DNA from: Pasteurellaceae bacterium
Lineage (GTDB): Bacteria; Pseudomonadota; Gammaproteobacteria; Enterobacterales; Pasteurellaceae
Direction of reading: 5' to 3'
Assembly (NCBI GenBank): GCA_030528525.1
Contig: JAUMYT010000002.1
Coordinates: 91,128 to 155,127 of the forward strand
Length of the DNA stretch: 64,000 bases
The translations under genes were made by a program, and so were the position numbers. Below, in pieces: positions 19,936 to 30,944 of this stretch (its first letter is position 1; each line of letters opens with the position of its first letter). The notes beneath the pieces were generated by a model. It had not been told where the DNA came from. It worked only from the letters and a program-made list of their open reading frames with translations, and did not search any database.

Positions 19936-21315
19936 TTATGCTTTATGCGGATTACGTGTGTTGCTGCCGACTAAATTTCGCATCAGCAATGCAAAATCCA
20001 AATCAATGTCCGCAGGGACATCTAAAAACACAAAGTGTCCGTCACCCAAGCCTGCTTCCACGGCTTCGTTTTTACGATTCAGCATACGCTCGATTTTGAA
20101 CACGATATTGCCTTTTGGTGTCATCATTTCCACTTCATCGCCCAGCAGGAATTTATTTTTCACCGCCACTTCCGCCATACCTTGCTCGTTGCGTTTGCCG
20201 GTAAATTCGCCGACAAATTGCTGGCGTTCCGAAATGGAGTAGCCGTAATCGTAGTTTTGGTATTCATCGTGGGTGTGGCGACGCAAAAACCCTTCGGTAT
20301 AGCCACGATGTGCCAAGCTTTCGAGTGTATCCATTAAGCTTTCATCAAACGGCTTGCCTGCTACCGCATCATCAATCGCTTTGCGGTAAACTTGAGCGGT
20401 TCTTGCACAATAGTAGAACGACTTAGTTCGCCCTTCGATTTTAAGAGAATGCACGCCAATTTGGGCTAATTTTTCCACGTGTTGCACTGCACGCAAATCT
20501 TTCGAGTTCATAATATAAGTGCCGTGCTCGTCTTCGTAAGCGGTCATCTGCTCGTCTGGCTTTTGCGTTTCGGCAAGCAAGAACACACGGTTTGTAGTGT
20601 CGCCTTCGCCCAAGGTCGGTGCCACGTTTTTGATCTCGATTTGATCGGCAGGATCAATCTTCGACACAATATTGCCGACATCATCGACTTTGCCTTCTTC
20701 CACTTGGTATTCCCAACGGCAAGCGTTGGTGCAAGTGCCTTGGTTCGGGTCACGTTTGTTGATGTAGCCCGAGAGCAAGCAACGCCCTGAATACGCCATA
20801 CACAACGCACCGTGGACGAAAATTTCGATTTCCATATCCGGCACTTGTTGGCGAATTTCAGCAATTTCGTCAATCGACAATTCACGCGACAAAATCACAC
20901 GGGTCAGCCCCATTTGTCGCCAAAATTTGACCGTTGCCCAGTTCACCGCATTGGCTTGCACCGACAGATGAATATCCATTTCAGGAAAATGCTCACGCAC
21001 GAGCATTATCAAACCCGGGTCAGACATAATCAACGCATCGGGTTGCATTGCCACCACAGGTTCTAAATCTTTGATAAAGGTTTTCAGTTTGGAATTGTGT
21101 GGGGCGATATTGACCACCACATAGAATTTTTTGCCGAGTGCGTGAGCTTCATCAATCCCGATTTTCAGATTAGCGTGGTTGAATTCATTATTTCGCACAC
21201 GCAAACTATAACGTGGCTGCCCTGCGTAAACGGCATCTGCCCCATAGGCAAAGGCGTAACGCATATTTTTCAGCGAGCCAGCCGGCGAGAGCAATTCAGG
21301 TTTGTTTTGTAACAT
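19936..21315 (-). CDS. trhP: tRNA 5-hydroxyuridine synthesis protein TrhP (YegQ), U32 family
   Basis: Peptidase U32-family protein. E. coli TrhP (YegQ) acts in prephenate-dependent hydroxylation of wobble U34 in several tRNAs. 459 residues. N-terminal MLQNKPELLSPAGSLKNMRYAF; the family motif EIFVHGALCMAYSGRCLLS; the cysteine-rich NQGTCTNACRW near residue 196; and KIEGRTKSFYYCA near 292. It is longer than the paralogues UbiU/UbiV and RlhA and matches YegQ in size. It is a single-gene unit facing dsbB. Confidence 0.9.
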   Translation of the reverse strand: MLQNKPELLSPAGSLKNMRYAFAYGADAVYAGQPRYSLRVRNNEFNHANLKIGIDEAHALGKKFYVVVNIAPHNSKLKTFIKDLEPVVAMQPDALIMSDPGLIMLVREHFPEMDIHLSVQANAVNWATVKFWRQMGLTRVILSRELSIDEIAEIRQQVPDMEIEIFVHGALCMAYSGRCLLSGYINKRDPNQGTCTNACRWEYQVEEGKVDDVGNIVSKIDPADQIEIKNVAPTLGEGDTTNRVFLLAETQKPDEQMTAYEDEHGTYIMNSKDLRAVQHVEKLAQIGVHSLKIEGRTKSFYYCARTAQVYRKAIDDAVAGKPFDESLMDTLESLAHRGYTEGFLRRHTHDEYQNYDYGYSISERQQFVGEFTGKRNEQGMAEVAVKNKFLLGDEVEMMTPKGNIVFKIERMLNRKNEAVEAGLGDGHFVFLDVPADIDLDFALLMRNLVGSNTRNPHKA

Positions 21316-21365
21316 TTGAGATCTCTTTCTGATAACAAGTCAGGGCCTTCTGCAAGAGAAAGCGT

Positions 21366-21402
21366 AAAAAAGGCGTTATTTTGAGCCAATAACGCCTTTT
21401 AT
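21366..21402 (+). terminator. Rho-independent terminator hairpin
   Basis: AAAAAGGCGTTATT and AATAACGCCTTTT form a strong stem with a 7-base loop, with A-run and T-run on either side. It lies between the 3' end of the lipoprotein gene (minus, ending 21426) and the start of trhP (minus), so it most plausibly terminates the lipoprotein transcript on the minus strand; the hairpin is symmetric. Confidence 0.7.
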
Positions 21403-21425
21403 GCAAATGATGTTTAGGATTATGC

Positions 21426-21761
21426 TTACAAACAGCTTAGACTTGCCGTTTTAACGTGAGAAATCACCTCTTCAACGACTTTTTGATCGCCTTTTTGCAT
21501 TTTCTCTATGTGCTCAACGGTTACAATATTCTCGGCTTTTTTGAGTCCACACTCACAAACTTCAATCAATTTAGGTCGCATATCTTCCGTAACCCCTTTC
21601 TGCATCATCTCATTCTCAATACAAGATGCTTTAAAAGATTCACTGAAAGACGTTCTTAATGACGCGGGTGCATCTTTGAGAAACACTTTATCCTCACCAT
21701 TATCACAGGCTGATAATATTGCCACGCCTAATGGAAATATCAAATAACGAATTGATTTCAT
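21426..21761 (-). CDS. Small putative lipoprotein, function unknown
   Basis: 111 residues from the ATG at 21761 (RBS AGGAGA). N-terminal MKSIRYLIFPLGVAILSAC is a lipoprotein signal with the lipobox LSAC, so cysteine 19 is the likely lipidated residue. The mature part is short and charged, with cysteines at ASCIENEM, VCECG and near the C-terminus (SLSCL), possibly forming disulfides. The upstream extension of the frame is translated repeat sequence. I do not recognise the family. Confidence 0.75.
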   Translation of the reverse strand: MKSIRYLIFPLGVAILSACDNGEDKVFLKDAPASLRTSFSESFKASCIENEMMQKGVTEDMRPKLIEVCECGLKKAENIVTVEHIEKMQKGDQKVVEEVISHVKTASLSCL

Positions 21762-21815
21762 TGTTTTTCTCCTAAAATGTGGGTGCTTAGCGAACTTGCT
21801 CACACTAATCGCACT

Positions 21816-21850
21816 ACAAGGGGTAAGATCTTGACAAAAAAATGTAAAAT
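21816..21850 (+). repeat. uptake-signal-like repeat (AAGGGG type)
   Basis: ACAAGGGGTAAGATCTTGAC then AAAAAAATGTAAAAT. Located between pepA and the lipoprotein gene. Confidence 0.65.
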
Positions 21851-21894
21851 ATCCCCCTTGATTGTCTGCAAGGCATTTCTGCCTAGCTGATTTA

Positions 21895-23391
21895 TTACCC
21901 CTTCGCCTTCTCAATCAAAAACTGCGAAAGCATTGGCACTGGGCGGCCGGTTGCCCCTTTGGCTGCCCCCGATTTCCACGCTGTACCTGCGATGTCTAAG
22001 TGAGCCCAAGTGTATTTTTTGGTGAAGTTCGACAAGAACACGCCAGCGGTAATCGCTCCGCCGTAGCTGCCGCCGATGTTGGCGAGATCGGCGAAGTTGG
22101 ATTTGAGTTGCTCTTGATACTCTTCGCCCGTTGGTAATCGCCACGCACGGTCGTCCGCTTGTTCAGACGCATTGAGCAAGTCGTGAGCCAAGGCGTTGCT
22201 GGTGGAGATCAGCCCCGTGGTGTGGTTGCCAAGTGCCACCACACACGCCCCTGTGAGCGTTGCCACGTCGATCACGAGTTCAGGGTCGAAACGCTCCACA
22301 TAGGTCAAGGCATCGCACAGCACCATACGCCCTTCGGCATCGGTATTCAGCACTTCCACCGTCAGCCCTGCCATTGTGGTGATGATGTCGCCTGGGCGGT
22401 AAGCCTTGCCGTCTGGCATATTTTCACAGCCTGCCAACACGCCAATCACGTTTAACGGCAACTGCATCTCGGCAATGGCTTTCATCGTGCCGTACACACC
22501 AGCGGCACCGCCCATATCGTATTTCATTTCGTCCATTGACGCAGAAGGCTTGATCGAGATACCACCTGAATCGAAGGTCATTCCCTTGCCGACCAAAATA
22601 ATCGGTTTGGCATCTGAATTTGGATGATTTTTGTACTCAATCAGCGACATATAAGCAGGGTTTTCCGAGCCTTGCGACACCGCTAAGTAGGCATTCATTC
22701 CCAAACCTTTCATCTCTTTTTCATCAATGATGGTGGTCGTAATGTTGGCGTACGCTTTGGCGAGATCTTTCGCACGTTCCGCAAGGTATTTCGGCGTGCA
22801 GACATTCGGTGGGCAATTTGCCACATTCTTCGCACAAGCCACCCCCGTTGCAATGCCTTTGCCGTGAACCAAGGCTTGCTCCGCTTCGGCTAAATCTTTA
22901 CGGCTTGGTACGTTGAACGCCACTTTACGCAGTTCACGGCGAACTTCAGGCTTCACGCTCTTAAATTCGTTGTAGGCGTAGCCCGCTTCTTGAATCGCTT
23001 CCACCGCAAAACGCACATTCCAATACAGCGAGCGTGCTTTGACGTGCAGTTCGGTTAAACAGCAGACGATCTCCGTTGAACCTGTGTCGTTCAACACTTG
23101 GATCATCTTTTGCATCACTTGTTTGTATTGGCGTTCGGTCAGTTCACGCTCTTTGCCGCAGCCGACCAACAACACCCGATCCGCAGGCACATTCGGCACG
23201 TGGTGCAATAACAAGATTTGCCCCACTTTGCCTTCTAAATCGCCTTTTTTGAGCAAGGCAGAAATGTAGCCTTCGCTCAAGGCATCTAATTGCTCGGCAG
23301 CGGCGGATAAACGGCGTGGTTCATACACGCCCACGACCAAGCAAGCGGTGCGTTGTTTTTCAACGGATCCATTTTTAACACTAAATTCCAT
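21895..23391 (-). CDS. pepA: Leucyl aminopeptidase (cytosol aminopeptidase, M17)
   Basis: Hexameric two-metal M17 aminopeptidase that degrades peptides; in E. coli PepA also binds DNA in Xer recombination and carAB control. 498 residues from the ATG at 23391 ([24 protein letters not shown]). Metal- and substrate-binding motifs are present: [27 protein letters not shown] and the M17 signature [10 protein letters not shown]. The upstream 33 codons of the open frame are repeat-derived and excluded. Divergent from lptF. PepA and carAB occur in the same window, but no operator link was seen. Confidence 0.95.
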   Translation of the reverse strand: MEFSVKNGSVEKQRTACLVVGVYEPRRLSAAAEQLDALSEGYISALLKKGDLEGKVGQILLLHHVPNVPADRVLLVGCGKERELTERQYKQVMQKMIQVLNDTGSTEIVCCLTELHVKARSLYWNVRFAVEAIQEAGYAYNEFKSVKPEVRRELRKVAFNVPSRKDLAEAEQALVHGKGIATGVACAKNVANCPPNVCTPKYLAERAKDLAKAYANITTTIIDEKEMKGLGMNAYLAVSQGSENPAYMSLIEYKNHPNSDAKPIILVGKGMTFDSGGISIKPSASMDEMKYDMGGAAGVYGTMKAIAEMQLPLNVIGVLAGCENMPDGKAYRPGDIITTMAGLTVEVLNTDAEGRMVLCDALTYVERFDPELVIDVATLTGACVVALGNHTTGLISTSNALAHDLLNASEQADDRAWRLPTGEEYQEQLKSNFADLANIGGSYGGAITAGVFLSNFTKKYTWAHLDIAGTAWKSGAAKGATGRPVPMLSQFLIEKAKG

Positions 23392-23440
23392 AGAATCTCC
23401 CGTGATTTTTTTTGTGTAAAAGGGTATGATTATGCGTTTG

Positions 23441-23506
23441 CAAGGGGGTGAGAAACGGCGAAATTCTGCAAAATGTGCAAAAAATGCCACTCAACCGACC
23501 GCTTGA
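23441..23506. repeat. Composite palindrome: variant repeat plus canonical uptake signal
   Basis: The left arm (plus strand) is CAAGGGGGTGAGAAACGG followed by TCTGCAAAATG. The right arm (minus strand) is TCAAGCGGTCGGTTGAG followed by TTTTTTGCACATTTTGC. The two half-elements face each other across shared TGCAAAA blocks, in the pepA-lptF intergenic region. Confidence 0.7.
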
Positions 23507-23578
23507 ATTTGCGATGGCTAAAACTACTCCGATATGCCAAAAATGCAAGCACAAATTTGTCAAAATGAGAAGGATGTC

Positions 23579-24685
23579 GTGATTTTAAGTCGATATTTAA
23601 CCAAAGAAATTTTTAAGAGCCAAATTGCTATACTTTTCATACTGTTAGTGATCTTCTTCTGCCAACAATTAGTGCGAGTGTTAAGCTCTGCTGTGAGCGG
23701 AAAAGTGCCAACGGATCTGGTGTTAAGCCTATTGGGATTGGGAATGCCGACAATGGCACAGCTGATGTTGCCGTTGTCGCTGTTTATTGCCCTTTTGCTC
23801 ACTTTAGGACGTTTTTATGCCGAAAGTGAAATCACGGTAATGCGAGCCTGTGGCGTGGGGCAAGGTTTGTTGGTCAAAGTTGCCCTGTTTTTATCGCTGT
23901 TTACCACCGCCCTTGCTACCTATAACGTGTTTTGGCTCACACCGTGGGCGATCAACAAGCAGAGCGAAATGCTTGCCGAAGCCAAAGCGAATCCCCGTTT
24001 TGCCGCTCTTTCCGCAGGGCAATTTATGTCGGCAGGCGGTTATGTGCTGTTTATCGACAACATTCAAGACAACAAAATCAACGATATTTATGTGTTCCAA
24101 CCGAACCAAGTGAAGAAAAACAAGCCATCCGTGGTGGTGGCAGAATCGGGCGAATTGCAAGGCTTGCCAAATGGTGATCAACTGCTCACACTCGCCCAAA
24201 GCACTCGTTATGAAGGCACGCCACAAACGGCAGATTTCCGCATTTCCAGTTTTGACAGTTACACCGCCTATTTGGGCTATCAAGATGTGGAAAGTGATGA
24301 AAAATTGGTGCAACGTGCCGATTTTCTGCAGCTGATGAACGATAAATCCCCCGAAGGCAGAGCCGAGTGGCATTGGCGGTTGGCGTTGATTTTTGCCGTG
24401 CCGTTAATGGCATTGCTGGCGGTGCCGATGAGCAGCGTGAACCCACGCCAAGGGCGTTTTGCCAAACTCTTGCCTGCGTTGTTGCTCTATTTGATCTATT
24501 TCTTGCTACAAAGCTCACTCAAATCCGCAGGCGGTTCGGGCAAAGTGAACGTCAGCTTGCTGATGCCGTTGGTGTCCGTGGCGTTTTTGGTGCTGGGCGT
24601 GTTGCTCAACAGTTGGGATAGCAAATGGCTCTCTGCCTTGCGGTATCGATTCAGTTTCAAAGGGAAAAAGGCGGTGGCAGTATGA
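23579..24685 (+). CDS. lptF: LPS export ABC transporter permease LptF
   Basis: Inner-membrane permease subunit of the LptB2FGC complex, which extracts LPS and passes it to the periplasmic bridge. 368 residues from the GTG at 23579 (read as [20 protein letters not shown]), chosen because it aligns with E. coli LptF and has AAGGA at the right distance; the frame itself opens 15 codons upstream. Six membrane segments with a periplasmic beta-jellyroll domain between the third and fourth (about 130-260). Its stop overlaps the lptG start. Confidence 0.95.
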   Translation: MILSRYLTKEIFKSQIAILFILLVIFFCQQLVRVLSSAVSGKVPTDLVLSLLGLGMPTMAQLMLPLSLFIALLLTLGRFYAESEITVMRACGVGQGLLVKVALFLSLFTTALATYNVFWLTPWAINKQSEMLAEAKANPRFAALSAGQFMSAGGYVLFIDNIQDNKINDIYVFQPNQVKKNKPSVVVAESGELQGLPNGDQLLTLAQSTRYEGTPQTADFRISSFDSYTAYLGYQDVESDEKLVQRADFLQLMNDKSPEGRAEWHWRLALIFAVPLMALLAVPMSSVNPRQGRFAKLLPALLLYLIYFLLQSSLKSAGGSGKVNVSLLMPLVSVAFLVLGVLLNSWDSKWLSALRYRFSFKGKKAVAV

Positions 24686-25752
24686 TGAACGTGCTTGAAC
24701 GCTATATCGGCAAAACCATTTTAGCCGCCATAATGCTGACGTTGTTTATGTTGGTCGGCTTGGGGGCAATCATCAAATTTGTCGAAGAATTCCGTGCCGT
24801 GGGGCAAGGCTCTTACGACGGCTTACACGCCGCCTACTATACCTTATTGACGATTCCTCGCGATGTCGAAACCTTTTTCCCGATTGCCGCCCTGCTCGGC
24901 TCGTTGATGGGGCTAGGCACATTGGCAAGCCGCAGCGAATTGGTGGTGATGCAATCGTCAGGGTTTTCTCGCTTCCGCATTGGCTTAGCCGTGATGAAAA
25001 CCGCCATTCCGCTCGTGATTTTCACGATGGTGATCGGCGAATGGGGCGTGCCACAAACGGAACAGTTCGCCCGCAATATGCGTTCTATTGCTCAAAGTGG
25101 TGGCTCAATGCTTGCAACAAGCGGTGGGTTCTGGGCAAAAGATGGCAACAATTTTATTTATATCCGCAAAATCAGCGATGAACGCAATTTGAACGATTTG
25201 CTAATTTATGAATTTGACAAACGTGAGCTGAAATCCATTCTTAAAGCCCAAAAAGCGACCTTCAAGGACAACGGCTGGGAGTTGCAGAATATCCAAAAAT
25301 CCACCATTTCTGCCGATGCCATTACCCAAAGCCAACAAAAAACGCAGCCGTGGGCAACCAGTATCACGCCAAGCAAATTGGGGATTGTGTCGCTCAAACC
25401 CGAATCACTCTCGATTTCTGGCTTACGTGATTATGTCGGCTTTTTGAAAGACACAGGACAAGATCCAAAACGGTTTGAAATTACGCTCTGGCGAAAAATC
25501 TTCCAACCGATTTCAATGGCGGTGATGATGTTACTGGCAATTTCGTTTATTTTCGGCCCCCTTCGCAGCAGCACAATGGGGGCGAAAGTGGTGATCGGCA
25601 TTATCGCAGGCTTTGCGTTCTATGTGGCGAATATCGTGTTTGGCAATCTCAGCCTTGTGGTCTCGTGGTTGCCTGTGCCACTCGGAGCATTAACGCCAAG
25701 TATTCTGTGCTTGATGATCGTTTGGTGGTTGTTGAGTAAGAAAAGGGATTAA
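24682..25752 (+). CDS. lptG: LPS export ABC transporter permease LptG
   Basis: Second permease subunit of LptB2FGC. 356 residues from ATG 24682 ([21 protein letters not shown]); the ATG at 24685 is an alternative. N-terminal YIGKTI, then [15 protein letters not shown] and [18 protein letters not shown] as in E. coli LptG. Three membrane segments flank each side of the periplasmic domain. It overlaps lptF by 4 bases, indicating coupling. The next gene (ATPase) starts 13 bases after its stop on the same strand. Confidence 0.95.
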   Translation: MMNVLERYIGKTILAAIMLTLFMLVGLGAIIKFVEEFRAVGQGSYDGLHAAYYTLLTIPRDVETFFPIAALLGSLMGLGTLASRSELVVMQSSGFSRFRIGLAVMKTAIPLVIFTMVIGEWGVPQTEQFARNMRSIAQSGGSMLATSGGFWAKDGNNFIYIRKISDERNLNDLLIYEFDKRELKSILKAQKATFKDNGWELQNIQKSTISADAITQSQQKTQPWATSITPSKLGIVSLKPESLSISGLRDYVGFLKDTGQDPKRFEITLWRKIFQPISMAVMMLLAISFIFGPLRSSTMGAKVVIGIIAGFAFYVANIVFGNLSLVVSWLPVPLGALTPSILCLMIVWWLLSKKRD

Positions 25753-25765
25753 AGAAGGAATAAAT

Positions 25766-26803
25766 ATGTTAAACAGAATAAAATTAAAAAACTTCACGGT
25801 GTTTAATGATGTTGACTTAAAATTATCTCGTAATCTCAATATTATTATTGGTGAAAATGGTATGGGAAAATCCCACTTACTTAAAATTGCTTATTCTATT
25901 ATTGCAAGTAATAGCAAGCCTAATGGTAATACAGAACAAAGTAATACGAAAACACAACTACAGAAAATTTATGCGGATAAGCTTATTAATGTTTTTAGAC
26001 CAGAGAGTTTAGGGCGACTCGTTCGTAGAAAACAAGGACGTGAGCGTTGTGAAATTCAATTAACATTTGATGATAGTGATTATAACTGTCAGTTTAGTTT
26101 CTCTACTTCAAGCAAAAGCGAAGTACAAATTGAAGATACCCCAAAAAAAATGTTTTCGGATTTCCCTGTTTTTTTACCCACAAGAGAGCTGTTAACGATT
26201 TACCCTAGCTTTGTACATACTTATCAAAATAATTATTTGGAATATGAAGAAACTTATTATGATACCTGTGTATTACTCGGTGCTTATTTAACTAAAGGTC
26301 CACGAGAGGAACAAGCAAAACAATTATTACAACCTTTAGAAGAAGCAATGGGCGGAAAGACCATTTTAGATAATGGTCGTTTTTATCTTTCTATGCACGG
26401 CAAAGGGACAATGGAAATGTCACTCGTCGCAGAAGGATTAAGAAAACTTGCTATGCTTGCTAGACTGATTGCGACAGGATCTTTACTCGGGAAAGGCACA
26501 TTGTTTTGGGATGAACCCGAAGCGAATTTAAACCCTAAACTGATTAAAACTGTAGCGAAGATTATTATGCAGCTTTGCCAAAGTGGAATCCAAGTATTTA
26601 TTGCAACGCACTCACTGTTTTTATTAAGAGAATTAGAAATTCTTTCGAAAAAAGAGTTTGAAATGTTAAATACACGTTATCTAGGTTTGAAGGAAGGAGA
26701 AAGTGGGATTAGTGTAGAGCAAGGTGATGAAATTTATGATATTGAAACCCTTACACTACTAGATGAATCATTATTACAATCTGATCGCTATATTAACCTA
26801 TAA
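25766..26803 (+). CDS. AAA family ATPase (AAA_15/AAA_21, OLD-like), putative defence ATPase
   Basis: 345 residues. An SMC/ABC-type ATPase: KLKNFTVFNDVDLKL, then Walker A GENGMGKS (29-36), a signature-like AEGLRKLAMLARLI near 217, Walker B TLFWDEPEANLNP near 248, and a switch histidine in FIATHSLFLLREL. This is the architecture of ATPases in OLD, Septu, PARIS and similar phage-defence systems. Its partner follows 9 bases downstream. The pair is clearly more AT-rich than lptG and dnaE, interrupts the lptG-dnaE junction and has no uptake-type repeats, all suggesting acquisition by transfer. No TOPRIM domain is visible. Function is inferred, not known. Confidence 0.8.
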   Translation: MLNRIKLKNFTVFNDVDLKLSRNLNIIIGENGMGKSHLLKIAYSIIASNSKPNGNTEQSNTKTQLQKIYADKLINVFRPESLGRLVRRKQGRERCEIQLTFDDSDYNCQFSFSTSSKSEVQIEDTPKKMFSDFPVFLPTRELLTIYPSFVHTYQNNYLEYEETYYDTCVLLGAYLTKGPREEQAKQLLQPLEEAMGGKTILDNGRFYLSMHGKGTMEMSLVAEGLRKLAMLARLIATGSLLGKGTLFWDEPEANLNPKLIKTVAKIIMQLCQSGIQVFIATHSLFLLRELEILSKKEFEMLNTRYLGLKEGESGISVEQGDEIYDIETLTLLDESLLQSDRYINL

Positions 26804-26812
26804 GGAATAATA

Positions 26813-27352
26813 ATGATTACATTTAAAGAGGGAAGATTAACCTTTTCTTTTCCTAAAAATAGCGTTGCAAAATATGATGAAACCGCTTTTTATAAAACAT
26901 TTAAACAAGTTCAAAATGGAGTAAAGGCGGTTGATTTTATTTATATTGATGGGCAAGGTTGGTTAATTGAAGTCAAAGATTATAGAAAAATAACAAAAAA
27001 ACTTCAAAATGAGATAAAAGAATTTGAACCTGAAGATATTTTGCCTTCAGAATTATCTAATGTTATCACTAAAAAAATCTTCGACACATTAGAAGGTATC
27101 AATCTTGCAAAAGAAGTACCTGATGCAGATATTTATTCACTATCTCAAGAATTTTTTCAGCAAGAAAACACAAAAGTAGTTCTTCATTTAGAACAAGATA
27201 AAAGCTATGAGAAATTCAGAGCAATAGATCCTGCAGATATTTTACAACAGTTAAGAAGATTGCTACGAAGCATTGATTTAAATCCATATGTTGTAGATTG
27301 TAGTAACCTACCCACAAAACCCGAAATTAATTGGTCAGTTCAATCAGAGTAG
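26813..27352 (+). CDS. Putative PD-(D/E)XK nuclease-like partner of the AAA ATPase
   Basis: 179 residues, family not recognised. Residues 39-57 read [19 protein letters not shown]: an aspartate (D41) followed 12 residues later by E53-V-K55, the D...ExK active-site pattern of PD-(D/E)XK nucleases, with beta strands implied on both sides. E23 in [10 protein letters not shown] could be the preceding acidic residue. The C-terminal half is charged and helical ([17 protein letters not shown]). It starts 9 bases after the ATPase stop and ends 12 bases before the dnaE start, so it is probably co-expressed with the ATPase. The nuclease role is inference from this motif alone. Confidence 0.7.
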   Translation: MITFKEGRLTFSFPKNSVAKYDETAFYKTFKQVQNGVKAVDFIYIDGQGWLIEVKDYRKITKKLQNEIKEFEPEDILPSELSNVITKKIFDTLEGINLAKEVPDADIYSLSQEFFQQENTKVVLHLEQDKSYEKFRAIDPADILQQLRRLLRSIDLNPYVVDCSNLPTKPEINWSVQSE

Positions 27353-27363
27353 AAGTATTTCCA

Positions 27364-30300
27364 ATGACACACCCACGTTTTGTTCACCTGAAAGTTCACA
27401 GTGATTTCTCGATGATTAACGGATTGGCGAAAGTCAAGCCGTTACTCAAAACTTGCGTTGCCAATAATATGGTGGCGATGGCATTGACGGACTTTACCAA
27501 CTTTTGTGGTTTGGTGCGGTTTTATGGCGAGGCGTTGAGCTCGGGGGTCAAGCCGATTGTAGGCGTGGACGTGTTGGTTCGTCCTGAACCTGAGAGCGAT
27601 GATCTGTTTGAGCTGACGTTGCTGGCAAAAAACAATGACGGCTATCAGAACATTACCCTTTTAATTTCAAAGGCTTATCAGCAGGGCTATTTTGAGTTGC
27701 CTGTGGTCGAAAAAGCGTGGCTGGCGGAACATAACAATGGCATTATCGTGCTGTCGGGAGGTCGCAATGGCGATGTCGGCAAGGCGTTGCTGAAAGAAAA
27801 TCTTGCCGAAGCCGAGCAACTCTATCAGTTTTATCAAACGCATTTTCCAAATCATTACTACCTTTCTCTTTGTCGCACAGGGCGAGCAGACGAAGAACGC
27901 TACCTTCAACAAGGGGTCACTTTTGCCAAAAAAAATGCAATTCCGTTGGTCGCCGTCAATGATGTGATGTTCTTGAAAGAAGATGACTTCGATGCCCACG
28001 AAATCCGTGTCGCCATTCACGACAGCTACACTTTAGACGACCCGAAACGCCCGAAAAAATACTCGCCGCAACAATATTTCCGCAGCGAAGACGAAATGTG
28101 TGCCTTGTTTGCGGACTTGCCACAAGCCCTTGAAAATACGGTAAAAATTGCCGAGCGGTGTAATGTGACCATTCGCTTAGGCGAATACTTTTTGCCGAAT
28201 TTCCCCACAGGCGATCTGTCCACCGAAGATTATCTGGTTAAAAAATCCCGTGAAGGTTTGGAAGAGCGGTTGGAGTTTCTGTTCCCCGATCCTGAAGTGC
28301 GAGCTGCCAAGCGGTCAGTTTATGACGAACGTTTGCAAGTGGAACTCGATGTAATCAACCAAATGGGCTTCCCAGGCTACTTCTTGATCGTGATGGAATT
28401 TATCCAATGGTCGAAAGATAACGACATTCCTGTCGGCCCTGGGCGTGGTTCGGGGGCAGGATCGTTGGTGGCGTATGCGTTGAAAATTACCGATCTCGAT
28501 CCGTTGGAGTTCGATCTGCTTTTCGAGCGGTTTTTAAATCCTGAACGGGTATCAATGCCCGATTTTGACGTGGATTTCTGTATGGACGGGCGAGATCGGG
28601 TGATCGAACACGTGTCCGAAACCTACGGTCGCCAAGCGGTGTCGCAGATCATCACTTTCGGCACAATGGCTGCCAAAGCGGTGATTCGAGATGTGGGGCG
28701 TGTGTTGGGGCATCCGTACAGCTTTGTCGATCGCATTTCCAAACTGATTCCGCCTGACCCAGGAATGACCTTAGCCAAAGCCTTTGATGCCGAGCCGAAA
28801 CTGCAAGAGCTGTACGACACCGACGAAGAAGTGCAAGCCTTGATTGATATGGCTCGCAAGCTCGAAGGGGTAACCCGAAATGCAGGCAAACACGCAGGGG
28901 GCGTGGTAATTGCCCCAACCGCAATTACCGATTTCTCGCCACTTTATTGCGACTCCGAAGGCTTGCATCCTGTGACCCACTTCGACAAAAACGATGTGGA
29001 ATACGCAGGCTTGGTTAAATTTGACTTCTTGGGGCTACGCACGCTGACCATCATCAAATGGGCGTTGGAGATGATCAACCAACGTCTCGCTCGTGAAGGC
29101 AAAGAGCCTGTGCGGATTGAAAGTATTCCGCTTGATGATGAAAAAGCGTTCAAACTGCTCAAAGCGGCGAAAACCACGGCGGTGTTCCAGCTGGAATCTC
29201 GGGGAATGAAAGATCTGATTTCTCGTCTACAACCGAGTAACTTTGAAGACATCATTGCCTTGGTGGCGTTGTTCCGCCCTGGCCCTTTAGAGGCAGGAAT
29301 GGTACAGAACTTTATCGACCGCAAACACGGCAAAGAGCCGATTTCTTACCCTGATGCTCAATATCAGCACGAATGGCTGCAACCGATTTTAGAGCCGACT
29401 TACGGCATTATCGTCTATCAAGAGCAAGTGATGCAGATCGCCCAAGTGTTGGCAGGCTATACGCTCGGTGGGGCGGATTTACTTCGCCGTGCAATGGGTA
29501 AGAAAAAGCCCGAAGAAATGGCGGCTCAACGGGCGATTTTTGAAGAAGGGGCGGTAAAAAAAGGCGTGGACGGCGAGTTGGCGATGAAAATCTTTGACTT
29601 GGTGGAAAAATTCGCAGGCTACGGCTTTAACAAATCTCACTCCGCCGCCTATGCGTTGGTTTCATACCAAACGCTTTGGCTGAAAACCCACTATCCTGCG
29701 GAATTTATGGCGGCGGTGATGACCTCGGAATTGGACAACACCGACAAAATCGTGGGCTTCTACGATGAATGTATCAATATGGGCTTGACCGTGGTGCCGC
29801 CTGACATCAACACGGGCAAACACCGCTTCAGCGTAAACGAAAAAGGCGAAATTGTGTATGGTTTGGGGGCGATCAAAGGCGTGGGCGAAGGCCCTGTCGA
29901 TGCCTTGCTTGAAGCTCGCCAAAAAGGCGGGATTTTCAAAGATCTGTTTGATCTTACCGCTCGCGTGGATCTGAAAAAAGTCAATCGCCGCACTTTTGAA
30001 GGCTTGATTATGGCAGGGGCGTTCGACAAACTTGGGCCGCACCGTGCCGCCTTAATGCAGAATTTGGAAGATGCGTTAAAAGCCTCCGACCAACACGCTA
30101 AAATGGAAGCCTTAGGGCAAAGCGATATGTTCGGCGTGCTGACTGAAACCCCTGAAGAAGTGCAAAACGCCTACGCCAACACGCCGAAATGGACGGAGCA
30201 GAAAATTCTTGAAGGCGAAAAAGAGACCTTAGGGCTGTATTTGAGTGGTCACCCTGTCGGTCGGTTTTTAAAAGAACTCGCCCACTACGCCCCTGCTCGC

Positions 30301-30840
30301 TTGAACGAACTGCAACCGACTTACCGTGGGCAAGTGGCAACCGTAGCAGGTTTAGTGATGGCTTCTCGCATTGCTGTGACCAAAAAAGGCAACCGCCTTG
30401 GCATTGCGACCATTGAAGACAGAGCAGGACGACTGGACATTACGCTCTTCTCCGAAGCCTTGGAAAAATTCGGGCATTTGGTCGAAAAAGATCAGATCAT
30501 TGTAGCGACTGGTTCTATTCAATTTGACGATTTCAGCGGCGGCTTGAAAATGGCCGCCCGTGAAATAATGAGTTTGGAAGATGCCCGCTCTCGCTTTGCC
30601 AAAAGTTTAGCGTTAGCCATCAGCCAAGAACAGCTTACGCCAGCCTTTATCAAGCAACTGACCACCATTCTTGAACCGAACAAAAACGGCGTGGTGCCAC
30701 TGCATTTCTACTACCAAAGCCCACAAGGGCGAGCCTTGCTCAAAGGCGGTGTGGAATGGCGAGTCGATCCTAAAGAAGAGATGCTTTCAGCATTGAAAGA
30801 GCTACTCGGCGAAAATGCGGTGGAGCTGGAGTTTGACTAA
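27364..30840 (+). CDS. dnaE: DNA polymerase III subunit alpha
   Basis: Catalytic subunit of the replicative polymerase. 1158 residues from ATG 27364 ([20 protein letters not shown]). N-terminal PHP domain (HLKVHSDFS and DFTNFCGLV); palm with the catalytic aspartates in [13 protein letters not shown] near residue 400 and [11 protein letters not shown] near 550; helix-hairpin-helix and OB-fold region with [20 protein letters not shown] near 1000; and a C-terminal tau-binding region. The upstream neighbour is the inserted ATPase/nuclease pair, so dnaE expression may depend partly on read-through. In this window it is about the most GC-rich gene. Confidence 0.98.
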   Translation: MTHPRFVHLKVHSDFSMINGLAKVKPLLKTCVANNMVAMALTDFTNFCGLVRFYGEALSSGVKPIVGVDVLVRPEPESDDLFELTLLAKNNDGYQNITLLISKAYQQGYFELPVVEKAWLAEHNNGIIVLSGGRNGDVGKALLKENLAEAEQLYQFYQTHFPNHYYLSLCRTGRADEERYLQQGVTFAKKNAIPLVAVNDVMFLKEDDFDAHEIRVAIHDSYTLDDPKRPKKYSPQQYFRSEDEMCALFADLPQALENTVKIAERCNVTIRLGEYFLPNFPTGDLSTEDYLVKKSREGLEERLEFLFPDPEVRAAKRSVYDERLQVELDVINQMGFPGYFLIVMEFIQWSKDNDIPVGPGRGSGAGSLVAYALKITDLDPLEFDLLFERFLNPERVSMPDFDVDFCMDGRDRVIEHVSETYGRQAVSQIITFGTMAAKAVIRDVGRVLGHPYSFVDRISKLIPPDPGMTLAKAFDAEPKLQELYDTDEEVQALIDMARKLEGVTRNAGKHAGGVVIAPTAITDFSPLYCDSEGLHPVTHFDKNDVEYAGLVKFDFLGLRTLTIIKWALEMINQRLAREGKEPVRIESIPLDDEKAFKLLKAAKTTAVFQLESRGMKDLISRLQPSNFEDIIALVALFRPGPLEAGMVQNFIDRKHGKEPISYPDAQYQHEWLQPILEPTYGIIVYQEQVMQIAQVLAGYTLGGADLLRRAMGKKKPEEMAAQRAIFEEGAVKKGVDGELAMKIFDLVEKFAGYGFNKSHSAAYALVSYQTLWLKTHYPAEFMAAVMTSELDNTDKIVGFYDECINMGLTVVPPDINTGKHRFSVNEKGEIVYGLGAIKGVGEGPVDALLEARQKGGIFKDLFDLTARVDLKKVNRRTFEGLIMAGAFDKLGPHRAALMQNLEDALKASDQHAKMEALGQSDMFGVLTETPEEVQNAYANTPKWTEQKILEGEKETLGLYLSGHPVGRFLKELAHYAPARLNELQPTYRGQVATVAGLVMASRIAVTKKGNRLGIATIEDRAGRLDITLFSEALEKFGHLVEKDQIIVATGSIQFDDFSGGLKMAAREIMSLEDARSRFAKSLALAISQEQLTPAFIKQLTTILEPNKNGVVPLHFYYQSPQGRALLKGGVEWRVDPKEEMLSALKELLGENAVELEFD

Positions 30841-30863
30841 TCGCCTAGCATCATCGTGCGATA

Positions 30864-30898
30864 ATTTTACAGAAACTGCGATTTTCTCCCCCCCTTGT
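30864..30898 (-). repeat. uptake-signal-like repeat, degenerate 3' half
   Basis: Minus strand begins CTACAAGGGGGGGAGAAAATC but the TTTTGCAAAA block has decayed. It lies between dnaE and waaA. Confidence 0.55.
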
Positions 30899-30944
30899 AG
30901 GGACGGTAACATATAACACATTAATCATTTTAGACACGTAAATC

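Noticed and set aside
23392..23490. Upstream extension of the pepA frame
   Set aside because: It reads through the AAGGGG repeat; the ATG at 23391 has GGGAGA upstream and aligns with PepA.
27901..27938. AAGGGGTCAC...TGCAAT match inside dnaE
   Set aside because: It resembles the repeat, but the DnaE protein aligns without insertion ([15 protein letters not shown]), so chance or codon convergence is likely.
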